DNA of 64,000 nucleotides from JBCDHN01 sp965224535 (GTDB taxonomy: Bacteria > Verrucomicrobiota > Verrucomicrobiia > Verrucomicrobiales > DEV007). Where the stretch lies: the NCBI GenBank assembly GCA_965224535.1, contig CBDCZR010000047.1:62001-126000 (forward strand), given 5' to 3'. The notes below the pieces were generated by a model, which was given only the letters and a program-made list of their open reading frames with translations, searched no databases and was not told the origin of the DNA. The position numbers were made by a program, and so were the translations under genes. Below are positions 53,131 through 60,648 of the stretch, one piece after another; position 1 is the stretch's first letter; every line of letters begins with the position of its first letter.

Positions 53131-54342
53131 TCACTTCGCCGGATTTTCGTACCAAACCACGCCCAGGTTGTGAACCTCCTCGCAGGTCATGAGGTCCAAG
53201 TCGCCATCGGCGTCCAGGTCCAGCATTTCAAGCCGGTCAAACTTGCGGCCTCGCTCGTCGCTGATGCGGTGTTCCTGCCAGGAACCGTCGTCACGCGCCT
53301 CCAACCAGGCCACGGAGACCATTTCCGGCTTTTCGCGTTGCGCCTCGGAGGTGGTGACGAGATCCGGCCGGCCATCCAGATTTACGTCGGCAATTGCCAC
53401 TCCCTTGCCGGCGGTTAGGCCAAAAGGCAGGGGAATGGCGGATGCGTCCCAGCCGGCGTCCGCCGTTCGCAGAAAAACCAGCAATTCGCCCTCCAGCGTG
53501 GCGCAAACCACGTCCTGGCGCCCGTCCAGGTTCAAATCCCCGGTGGTCAGAAACATGACGTGACGCCCGGCGCCGCCGATGAGATGCCGCTTCCAGGGCT
53601 TGCGAGCCTCCCCGGCGTTTTCCAGCCAAAACACGCCGCGATCCTGCTCGTAGCGGTCGCTCAGCACCACGTCGCGGTCACCGTCGCCATCCACATCCAG
53701 GGCGCGTAGGGACATGATCCAGCCGGCTGGGCACATTTCATGCAACTGCCAGGCTGCGGCATCGCGAGGCTCCGCCGGTTGCTCCAGCCAACCGACCATC
53801 GCGTCCTTGTTCTTCGAGCCCACCACCAAATCCAGCCGATCGTCGCCATTCACGTCCATCGGCAGGGCAAACATCCAGCGGCGCTTCGCACTTTGCGGAA
53901 AAACGGCGGTCTTCCACGCTTCCGGCCGCAAATAGTCGCCCGCGGCCGTTGGCGCCCAGTGGACGAAGACGTTGTTGGTCTTGCCCTCGGCGCAGGAAAC
54001 CACGTCCACCGCCCCATCGCCATTCAGATCCGCAAACGCCGCGTCTTCCACCCCGCGAATGCTGCCAACGGTCACTGCCGGCCAGGGTTCGCGCGCTTTT
54101 TCGGGACCGGGGTTCAGGCAAACTCGCACCGCGCCGCCCTGCTCCCAACCGGTGGTGACGTCGGGCGCTCCATCGCCATTCACATCCGCCAGCCGCACGC
54201 CGTCGGCCCCGCGTTTGCCGGCGTCCGGATCGTAGGCGTCGATGGTGTGGCGGCTCCAGGTTTGGGCGACCGACGCTGGTGGCAAGGCCAGGCCGGAGGC
54301 GATGACGATGAGGAAGGGGAGAAGCTGGGCAGAGTGATGCAT
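53131..54342 (-). CDS. Secreted FG-GAP / VCBS-repeat propeller protein
   Basis: 403 residues with signal peptide (LLPFLIVIASGLALPPASVA). Seven calcium-binding DxDxDG-type loops spaced along the chain mark a seven-bladed beta-propeller: ADVNGDGAPDV, ADLNGDGAVDVV, MDVNGDDRLDLV, LDVDGDGDRDVV, GDLNLDGRQDVV, ADVNLDGRPDLV and LDLDADGDLDLM. No enzymatic motif is seen. The protein probably binds glycans, surfaces or a partner. It is the first gene of a run with the dehydrogenase downstream and faces the sulfatase gene divergently across a 100-base gap, so the pair may share a regulatory region. Confidence 0.9.
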   Translation of the reverse strand: MHHSAQLLPFLIVIASGLALPPASVAQTWSRHTIDAYDPDAGKRGADGVRLADVNGDGAPDVTTGWEQGGAVRVCLNPGPEKAREPWPAVTVGSIRGVEDAAFADLNGDGAVDVVSCAEGKTNNVFVHWAPTAAGDYLRPEAWKTAVFPQSAKRRWMFALPMDVNGDDRLDLVVGSKNKDAMVGWLEQPAEPRDAAAWQLHEMCPAGWIMSLRALDVDGDGDRDVVLSDRYEQDRGVFWLENAGEARKPWKRHLIGGAGRHVMFLTTGDLNLDGRQDVVCATLEGELLVFLRTADAGWDASAIPLPFGLTAGKGVAIADVNLDGRPDLVTTSEAQREKPEMVSVAWLEARDDGSWQEHRISDERGRKFDRLEMLDLDADGDLDLMTCEEVHNLGVVWYENPAK

Positions 54343-54442
54343 GGCGCACGCTCGGCAAGGTTGAGGCGCCGGGCAAGAGTTCCCTGCAACCATCCACCAA
54401 TTTCTTGACGGCGCAGACATCCGCCCCTCCGTTGCCGCGCCT

Positions 54443-56140
54443 ATGAAAACCCCAGCCATCGCCACGTTTTTTGCCGCTTTAGCCGTTCTATCCAGCTTTG
54501 CCGGCGGTAAGCCCAACATCATCTACATTTTGTCCGACGACATGGGTTTCTCGGACATCGGTTGCTACGGCAGCGAGATCAAAACGCCCAATCTCGACGC
54601 GCTGGCTGCCGGCGGCCTGCGTTTTACCCAGTTTTACAACACCGGCCGCTGTTGCCCCACCCGCGCCAGCTTGCTGACCGGGTTATATCCCCACCAGGCG
54701 GGGGTTGGGCATATGATGAACGACCGCGGTTACGATGGTTATCGCGGCGATCTCAATCGCAAGAGCGTCACCATCGCCGAAGCCCTGAAATCCGCGGGTT
54801 ATCGCAGCTATATTTCCGGCAAATGGCACGTTACGCCAAAAGTCCAGCCCAAGGCCGCTATCGATAAACGCAATTGGCCGTTGCAACGCGGTTTCGACCG
54901 GTTTTACGGCACCATCCACGGCGCGGGGAGCTTTTTTGATCCCAACTCGCTGACGCGCGACAACGCGCTGATTTCGCCCTACGCGGATCCTGAGTATCAG
55001 CCCACGCAGTTTTATTACACCGATGCGATCAGCGACCACGCGGTGCGTTTTATCCGCGAACATCACGTGGATCACGACGATCGGCCGTTTTTTCTCTATG
55101 TCGCCTACACCGCCGCGCATTGGCCGATGCATGCGCTGGAAAAAGACATCGCCAAATACCGCGGCAAATATAACAAGGGCTACGACGCCATTCGCAACGC
55201 GCGCTACAAGCGGATGGTCGAGTTAGGCATTGTCGATGAAGAGTCCACCGTCAACTGGCCCATCCCGGAAGAGTGGAAGGAAACCGAGCACCTGGCCTGG
55301 GATATCGCCAACATGGAGGTCTACGCCGCGATGATCGACAACATGGATCAAGGCATCGGCCGCATCGTCCAATCATTGAAGGATACCGGCCAATTCGACA
55401 ACACGTTGATCTGTTTTTTGCAAGACAACGGCGGTTGCGCGGAGGGCTATGGCCGCAGCGGCGGTTCGGGCGGCGAACGCGCGCCAAAACCCACCTTGCC
55501 GCCGCTTGCCAACAACTATCTCCAGCCTGACATGAATCCCAAGCAAACCCGCGACGGCTACGTCATCCGCCGCGGCAAAGGCGTGATGCCGGGCCCGGCC
55601 GACACGTTGATCGGCTACGGCCGCACCTGGGCCACCGTCTCCAACACGCCGTTTCGCGAATATAAGCACTGGAACCACGAAGGCGGCGTTTCCACACCGC
55701 TCATCGCCCACTGGCCGGCAAAAATCACCCGCAAGGGCAAGCTGGAACACGCCCCGGGTCATTTAATCGATCTCATGGCCACCGCCATCGATCTATCCGG
55801 CGCCACCTATCCCAAGACCTTCCACGACGGCCAACCCATCACGCCGATGGAAGGGAAAAGCCTCGTTTCCGCGTTTGAGGGCAAAGGCATCGAGCGCGAA
55901 GCGATCTATTTCGAGCACGAAGGAAACCGCGCGATTCGCGTGGGAGACTACAAGCTTGTCGCAAAAGGCGTCAAAGGGCCCTGGGAGTTATATAACATCG
56001 CCAAAGACCGCTCCGAACAAAACGACCTGTCCCAGTCCCAACCCGAGCGCGCCAAACAATTGGCCGAAATGTGGCAAGCCTGGGCCGAACGCGCTCACGT
56101 CTTGCCGCTCAACCCGCGCAAGCCCAAAAAGAAGGCGTGA
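54443..56140 (+). CDS. Arylsulfatase (type I, formylglycine-dependent)
   Basis: 565 residues with signal peptide (IATFFAALAVLSSFAGG). The sulfatase core begins KPNIIYILSDDMGFSDIGCY with the metal pair D32-D33. The formylglycine motif C70-C-P-T-R74 satisfies CxPxR with C70 the modified residue (RCCPTRASLLTG). The metal-site blocks ISGKWHVTPK and LICFLQDNGGCAEG, and HWPAKITRKG, follow. The C-terminal domain ends LYNIAKDRSEQNDLSQSQPE. It would hydrolyse sulfate esters on glycans in the periplasm, after maturation by a sulfatase-modifying enzyme not present here. Tyr codons are mostly TAT and the gene looks somewhat AT-richer than neighbours. Confidence 0.94.
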   Translation: MKTPAIATFFAALAVLSSFAGGKPNIIYILSDDMGFSDIGCYGSEIKTPNLDALAAGGLRFTQFYNTGRCCPTRASLLTGLYPHQAGVGHMMNDRGYDGYRGDLNRKSVTIAEALKSAGYRSYISGKWHVTPKVQPKAAIDKRNWPLQRGFDRFYGTIHGAGSFFDPNSLTRDNALISPYADPEYQPTQFYYTDAISDHAVRFIREHHVDHDDRPFFLYVAYTAAHWPMHALEKDIAKYRGKYNKGYDAIRNARYKRMVELGIVDEESTVNWPIPEEWKETEHLAWDIANMEVYAAMIDNMDQGIGRIVQSLKDTGQFDNTLICFLQDNGGCAEGYGRSGGSGGERAPKPTLPPLANNYLQPDMNPKQTRDGYVIRRGKGVMPGPADTLIGYGRTWATVSNTPFREYKHWNHEGGVSTPLIAHWPAKITRKGKLEHAPGHLIDLMATAIDLSGATYPKTFHDGQPITPMEGKSLVSAFEGKGIEREAIYFEHEGNRAIRVGDYKLVAKGVKGPWELYNIAKDRSEQNDLSQSQPERAKQLAEMWQAWAERAHVLPLNPRKPKKKA

Positions 56141-56244
56141 GGCCGAAAATGGCGCCCGTCGCCACCTGGATTACCGGGGCATTCAAAACGTCCGAACGGC
56201 GCTAGACCAGAGACTTCGCTTTACGTTGGTTAGGCATGAATCGC

Positions 56245-58560
56245 CTACTCCTCGTAGAGCAAAAACCCCTCCCGCCGCATCTTGAAATCCTCTAATTCCT
56301 CCGCCCACAGCTCGCGAATCTCCACCAGCGGCTTTTGCGCGCGCAGGGCTTCCAGCGTGGGCGGGTGGACGAGGAGTTTTGAGAGGTTTTCCAGGTCGTA
56401 GGCCGGGTATTTGCGCGCCAAAATCCGGGCGATGCTCAGGCCGGCGTCGATGGGGCGGATTTGGTCGCGGTCGTGGATGAGGAAACGCACCCCGCGGCAC
56501 AATTCACCGGCAAAAATGCTCGATTCCGGGGTGTAGCGCGTGGGGTTGAAGGCGATTCCGGGCAATTCCAGCTTCCGCAGCTCGCCGACCAAAAAATCCG
56601 CGTCGATGTAGGGCGCGGCGACGTGCTCGAAGGGGGTGTCCGTCCCGCGGCCGACGCTGAGTTGGGTGAATTCCGGCAGGCCGATGCCGGGATACAAAAT
56701 CGCGGCGTTGAGGCTGCGCATGTTAGGGCTGGGGTCGACCCATTTTAGCGCGGTTTGGTCGTAGCGCATGTGCCTGCGCCAGTGGGAGACGGGCACAATG
56801 GTGAGATCCAGCTTCAAACCCAGCTCCTCGCGAAACATCAGCGCCAATTCGCCGACAGTCATGCCGTGCTGGATGGCGATGGGGTGGTGGCTGGTGAATT
56901 TGCGCTCGCCGATCGCCACCGGGCCATCGACAACCGTGCCGCCGATGGGGTTGACGCGGTCGAGCACGAAAAATCGCAGGTTTTGCGCCGCGGCGGCTTC
57001 CATGGCCAGGCCCATCGTGGAGATGTAGGTGTAAAAGCGGCAGCCGATGTCCTGAATGTCGAAAACCAGCGCGTTGAGCCCTTCGAGCCGCTCGGCCCCG
57101 GGTTTGCGGCTTGCGCCGTAGAGGCTGTAGACGGGCAGGCCGGTTTTGTCGTCCTTGCCGTCGGAAATCTCGGCCTGATCCAGTTTTCCGCGAATTCCGT
57201 GCTCCGGGCCGAAGAGCGCCTTCAGCTCGACGCCGGGCGCTTTGTGGAGCAGGTCGATGGTCGGCACGCCCTCGCGGGTTAGGCCGGTGTGGTTGGTGAT
57301 GAGGCCGATTTTTAGCCCTTGCAGCGGTTTGAATCCGTCGGCGCGCAGGGTGTCGATCCCGTTCATGGGCAGGCGACGGGGCGGATGAGCGGCGCGCGAT
57401 TTGGCGATGGCTTCGACCGCGAGCGTGGCCACATCGTAGCGCATTTGGCGCACGTCGCCGCCTTTGGGATGATTGCGGTTGGCGAGCATAACCACGATCA
57501 TGTGCCGTTCGCGGTCGATCCAGAGCGACGAGCCGGTCCAACCGGTGTGCCCGAACGAGTTTCCGACCGAAAAATGGGCTCCACGCGGGCTTTCGGCCAG
57601 GCGCGAGTTGATGTCGAAGCCCAAACCGCGGCCGCCGTCGTGGATTTTCGTCATCTCCCGCACCGTTTCCTCGCGCAAAATCCGCACGCCGTCCAGCGAC
57701 CCGCGATTGCGCATCATTTTGGCGAAGCGCACCACGTCGTCGATGGTTCCGAACACGCCCGCGTGCCCGCAAACGCCGCCCAGCAGCCGGCAGGTGGGAT
57801 CGTGCACCACCCCGCGAAGCACGTCGTCGCCGATTTTCTCGGTGGGCGCGATTCGCTTCGAATTTCCAATTTCAAATTTCGAATTTCCAGCAAACCCCGT
57901 GTCCCACATCCGCAACGGCTCCCAAATTTCGCGCCGGGCGTAATCGGCGAGCGAATCCCCGGTCAAACGCTGCACGATTTCGCCGAGCAGGATGAAATTC
58001 AGGTCGCTGTAAATGGTGGCGACGCCGGGTTCGGCCTTGGGCGGATCGGTCCGCAAGCGGCGCATCGCCTCGGGGTAATTCGGCGGCCGATTTTCCTTGC
58101 GGAACCCTGACATGAGCCCGGATCGGTGGGTCAAAAGCTGGCGGATTGTGATTTTGTCCCAAGCCGGCGAGCCAGGATCATCGTCGGTTCCCGCGATTGG
58201 CTGGAAATCCGGCAAAACCCGGGAAATCGACTGGTCCAAGCCCAATTTTCCGCGTTCGACCAGCCGCATGATCGCCGGGGTCGTCGCCATCACCTTGGTC
58301 AGCGACGCCAGGTCGTAGATCGTGTCCGCCGCGTTAGGCTCTTTGTCGGGAACCAGCGCCCGATGGCCGTAAACCTTGCGAAAAACGTGGCCCGGGCACT
58401 CCGCGTGGACGATGGCGCCCGGCAATTTTTCGTCGGCGATCGCCGCCTCGACCGCCGCGTCGATTTTCGCCAAAATTTCGGGATCAAAGCCCTGAGCGGC
58501 CGCGTTTTTCATCGCCGCAACCAAGCACAAAGCACCAAGCGCCAGACACAGAATTTTCAT
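56245..58560 (-). CDS. Beta-lactamase-family serine hydrolase fused to DUF1343/NamZ muramidase
   Basis: 771 residues, secreted (ILCLALGALCLVAAMKNAAAQ). The N-terminal half is a class C-like serine hydrolase with S86-L-T-K89 (SxxK) and Y184-S-D (YSDLNFILLGE), plus HTGWTG in place of KTG. The C-terminal half from about residue 395 is a DUF1343/NamZ domain (LQGLKIGLITNHTG, LKALFGPEHGIRG, LVFDIQDIGCRFYTYISTMG). NamZ-type enzymes remove N-acetylmuramic acid from the ends of peptidoglycan sugar chains. The fusion suggests coordinated peptide/ester and glycan trimming of cell-wall fragments. An inserted repeat (57857-57890) adds about ten residues at 225-235. Its ATG overlaps the stop of the rhomboid-like gene. 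Confidence 0.9.
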   Translation of the reverse strand: MKILCLALGALCLVAAMKNAAAQGFDPEILAKIDAAVEAAIADEKLPGAIVHAECPGHVFRKVYGHRALVPDKEPNAADTIYDLASLTKVMATTPAIMRLVERGKLGLDQSISRVLPDFQPIAGTDDDPGSPAWDKITIRQLLTHRSGLMSGFRKENRPPNYPEAMRRLRTDPPKAEPGVATIYSDLNFILLGEIVQRLTGDSLADYARREIWEPLRMWDTGFAGNSKFEIGNSKRIAPTEKIGDDVLRGVVHDPTCRLLGGVCGHAGVFGTIDDVVRFAKMMRNRGSLDGVRILREETVREMTKIHDGGRGLGFDINSRLAESPRGAHFSVGNSFGHTGWTGSSLWIDRERHMIVVMLANRNHPKGGDVRQMRYDVATLAVEAIAKSRAAHPPRRLPMNGIDTLRADGFKPLQGLKIGLITNHTGLTREGVPTIDLLHKAPGVELKALFGPEHGIRGKLDQAEISDGKDDKTGLPVYSLYGASRKPGAERLEGLNALVFDIQDIGCRFYTYISTMGLAMEAAAAQNLRFFVLDRVNPIGGTVVDGPVAIGERKFTSHHPIAIQHGMTVGELALMFREELGLKLDLTIVPVSHWRRHMRYDQTALKWVDPSPNMRSLNAAILYPGIGLPEFTQLSVGRGTDTPFEHVAAPYIDADFLVGELRKLELPGIAFNPTRYTPESSIFAGELCRGVRFLIHDRDQIRPIDAGLSIARILARKYPAYDLENLSKLLVHPPTLEALRAQKPLVEIRELWAEELEDFKMRREGFLLYEE
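57857..57890. repeat. In-gene copy of the GAAATTCGAAATTTG interspersed repeat
   Basis: On the coding strand this stretch spells NSKFEIGNSK, the characteristic translation of an interspersed GAAATTCGAAATT-type repeat that also appears, expanded and inverted, between 60326 and 60485. It interrupts the serine-hydrolase domain near residue 225 without breaking the frame. Confidence 0.75.
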
Positions 58561-59393
58561 GCTTCGGGTTGGACGTCGGCGGGGAGGCAATCCAAGCAAT
58601 ATTCCTCGTCGTCGTCCTCGATCCGGAATTCGGCGTCGGGGTCATCGTGCTCGGTTTTGCCGCATTTCGCGCATTTGTGAAAGGCGTCGTCCTCGGAGAT
58701 TTGGGCGGATTGGAATCTGGCGCGGCGGATGGCGCTTTTTTGGCGATGTTTGATCTCGAAGGCGAACCGGGGGAAGAAAACGAGCATGAACGGGGTCAAC
58801 ATCGCCAGGAACGGCAGCCAGGCGAAAATGCCGATCATTCCGGTCAACAAAAGGATCTGGTAAAGCATGATTGCGACGACCACCAGGGCCATCCACTTCA
58901 TTTTGATCGGGATGACGAAGAAGAGGCGGATTTCGTAGTTGGGCACAATGGCCGCGGCCGCCAAAAACAGCGTTTCGAACAAAAAATATCCGCCGGCGTA
59001 GGACATGCCGATTTGAAACGGGTTCGGCAGCAAGAGCAACGCGCCGAGGAAAAGGACGACGCTGGCGACGGTGAACAACGTGACCTGAAAGGCTCCCCAA
59101 GCTTGCTCCAGCAGATCGCTGATGAACCAAAGCAGCATCATCGCGATGAGACCCCAGAAGAGGTTGAGGGTTTTGGGGATGAAAATGCAGGTGAACAGGC
59201 GCCAAACCTGGCCTGAGGCGATTTTTTCCCAGTCAAACGTCAGCATTTGGACGTATTCCGGTTGCATCCGGGCGATTAACACCACCAAAAACTGAAAAAT
59301 CGCGAGAGCGCGGATCAAGCCGGGAAAAGCCAGAAAACCGAATTTTTGCTCCACAGCGTGGATGGGTGAATACCAGGGATGGCGGAAATTCAT
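58557..59393 (-). CDS. Rhomboid-like membrane protein with C-terminal zinc ribbon
   Basis: 278 residues from MNFRHPWYSP. Five or six transmembrane helices are arranged like rhomboids. The signature GQVWRLFTCIFIPKTLNLFW lies near 50-70 and NPFQIGMSYAGGYFLFE is where catalytic GxSG would be, but only GMS is present and I cannot identify the His, so a pseudo-rhomboid is likely. A soluble tail carries CAKCG and CLDC, a four-cysteine zinc ribbon around an acidic stretch. The stop overlaps the start codon of the NamZ fusion (58557-58560), so the two are translationally coupled. The zinc ribbon would be cytoplasmic. Confidence 0.75.
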   Translation of the reverse strand: MNFRHPWYSPIHAVEQKFGFLAFPGLIRALAIFQFLVVLIARMQPEYVQMLTFDWEKIASGQVWRLFTCIFIPKTLNLFWGLIAMMLLWFISDLLEQAWGAFQVTLFTVASVVLFLGALLLLPNPFQIGMSYAGGYFLFETLFLAAAAIVPNYEIRLFFVIPIKMKWMALVVVAIMLYQILLLTGMIGIFAWLPFLAMLTPFMLVFFPRFAFEIKHRQKSAIRRARFQSAQISEDDAFHKCAKCGKTEHDDPDAEFRIEDDDEEYCLDCLPADVQPEA

Positions 59394-59534
59394 GGATTCT
59401 GGCCTTAATTCCTGTGAACCGGGTGAGTTGTCCAGCGCAAAGGCGGTGATTTCGGCAGCCAAAGCATTGACCGGCGGCCCAAAGTCCGCTTACATACGGC
59501 GGCATACCTGTTGAACAAAGAAACTTCCCTCGAC

Positions 59535-60323
59535 ATGAACAAACAGCTTCCTTTGATCCTGCTTTGCGGCGTTGCGATGCTCGTGACGACCGCCTGCAAC
59601 ACCACATCGACGCGGATTCCGCGTTATCGCGCCCAAACCGACCACGCGGCCCGTGCGCGCCAGCCTATGTCCCCGTTTTGGGAGCGGATTGGCTCTGCCC
59701 CCAGAGTCGGCGGCGCCAACCAGAACTCCGGATTCGGCGGTTGGCGGTTTAACGGCCAAAACAACGTGCCGCGCTATGGGCGCAGCATCCCGCGCGCCGG
59801 CCGGTTCGAGCCTCGTGAGGAAGCGGCCGACCGCCCGGCGTCCCGTTCCAGCAGCAGCAACCGCAGCAGTTCATCCGGGGCCAGCAGTAGCAGCAGCACC
59901 AGGCGCTCTTCGTCTTCAAGCGGATCGCGTTCGTCTGGCGGCAACAGCTCGCGAAGCCGCTCGGGCTCATCGTCGTCGTCAGCAACCCGGCCCCCGGCCA
60001 GCAGTACTCCCGCGGAGGCTCCCGAGGCTTCTGAAGCCGTTGGCAGCGGAGGCGAATCCGCGCCGGAACCTGCCAACACCACCTCATCCAACGACACGCC
60101 TTCGCTGGGTGGGCCTCCCACCATGGGCAACCAGCCAAAACCCGTGGTTCCCGAAGAATTGCCCTTCGCCGTCCCGGTTCCCGGAAAGAGCGGCTACGTC
60201 ACCCTGCCAAGCGGCGGATCCTACGATGGTGAGATCGATGTCAGGGGCATTAACCCGGGCACGCCGGTGGAAATTCCCGATCCCGACTCTCCTGGCGAGA
60301 CGGTTAAATTCCGCGTGCCGTAA
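59535..60323 (+). CDS. Ser-rich putative lipoprotein
   Basis: 262 residues. A lipoprotein signal (LPLILLCGVAMLVTTAC, lipobox LVTTAC, Cys21) is followed by a basic stretch, an extended Ser/Arg/Gly low-complexity region (about 90-170) and a compact C-terminal part ending PGKSGYVTLPSGGSYDGEID and GTPVEIPDPDSPGETVKFRV. It is presumably anchored to the outer membrane facing the periplasm, with the low-complexity part as a flexible spacer. The ATG at 59535 is taken. The in-frame TTG at 59511 would spoil the signal. No family recognised. Confidence 0.75.
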   Translation: MNKQLPLILLCGVAMLVTTACNTTSTRIPRYRAQTDHAARARQPMSPFWERIGSAPRVGGANQNSGFGGWRFNGQNNVPRYGRSIPRAGRFEPREEAADRPASRSSSSNRSSSSGASSSSSTRRSSSSSGSRSSGGNSSRSRSGSSSSSATRPPASSTPAEAPEASEAVGSGGESAPEPANTTSSNDTPSLGGPPTMGNQPKPVVPEELPFAVPVPGKSGYVTLPSGGSYDGEIDVRGINPGTPVEIPDPDSPGETVKFRVP

Positions 60324-60648
60324 GTGGGAAAACTTGAAATCCGAAACTCGAAACTCGAAATCCGAGGCGAATCGGCGTTTGACGTTCGATTTCGTCCGCA
60401 GAGCGGGCCGGTGTCCCGCTTTACGCTGTCTCGAACCCCGGAAATCCCATTTCGAGTGTCGGATTTCGGATTTCGAGTTTTCAAAGGGTCCGTTTTCACG
60501 CTTCGAAACTTGGAAGACGCACCTGGCTTGAGCCGTGAAAGTCCTTGAGCCTTGGAGTGAAGAAATTTTTTGAACGGGCGCCCCGCGTTTTCGTTCAGAA
60601 GCAGAGCCTCCTCCGGGGCAATGTCGTCATGTCATTCACACCCATCCC
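60324..60648. repeat. Intergenic inverted arrays of the CGAAATCCGAAACTCGAAA repeat
   Basis: No gene. Between 60326 and 60369 the text is a chain of CGAAACTC/GAAATCCG units. Between about 60441 and 60485 the same units return on the opposite strand (CGGATTTCGGATTTCGAG). The two could pair to form a long hairpin. The remainder up to 60648 contains likely promoter and leader sequence for the DUF1549 gene, not resolved. Confidence 0.7.
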
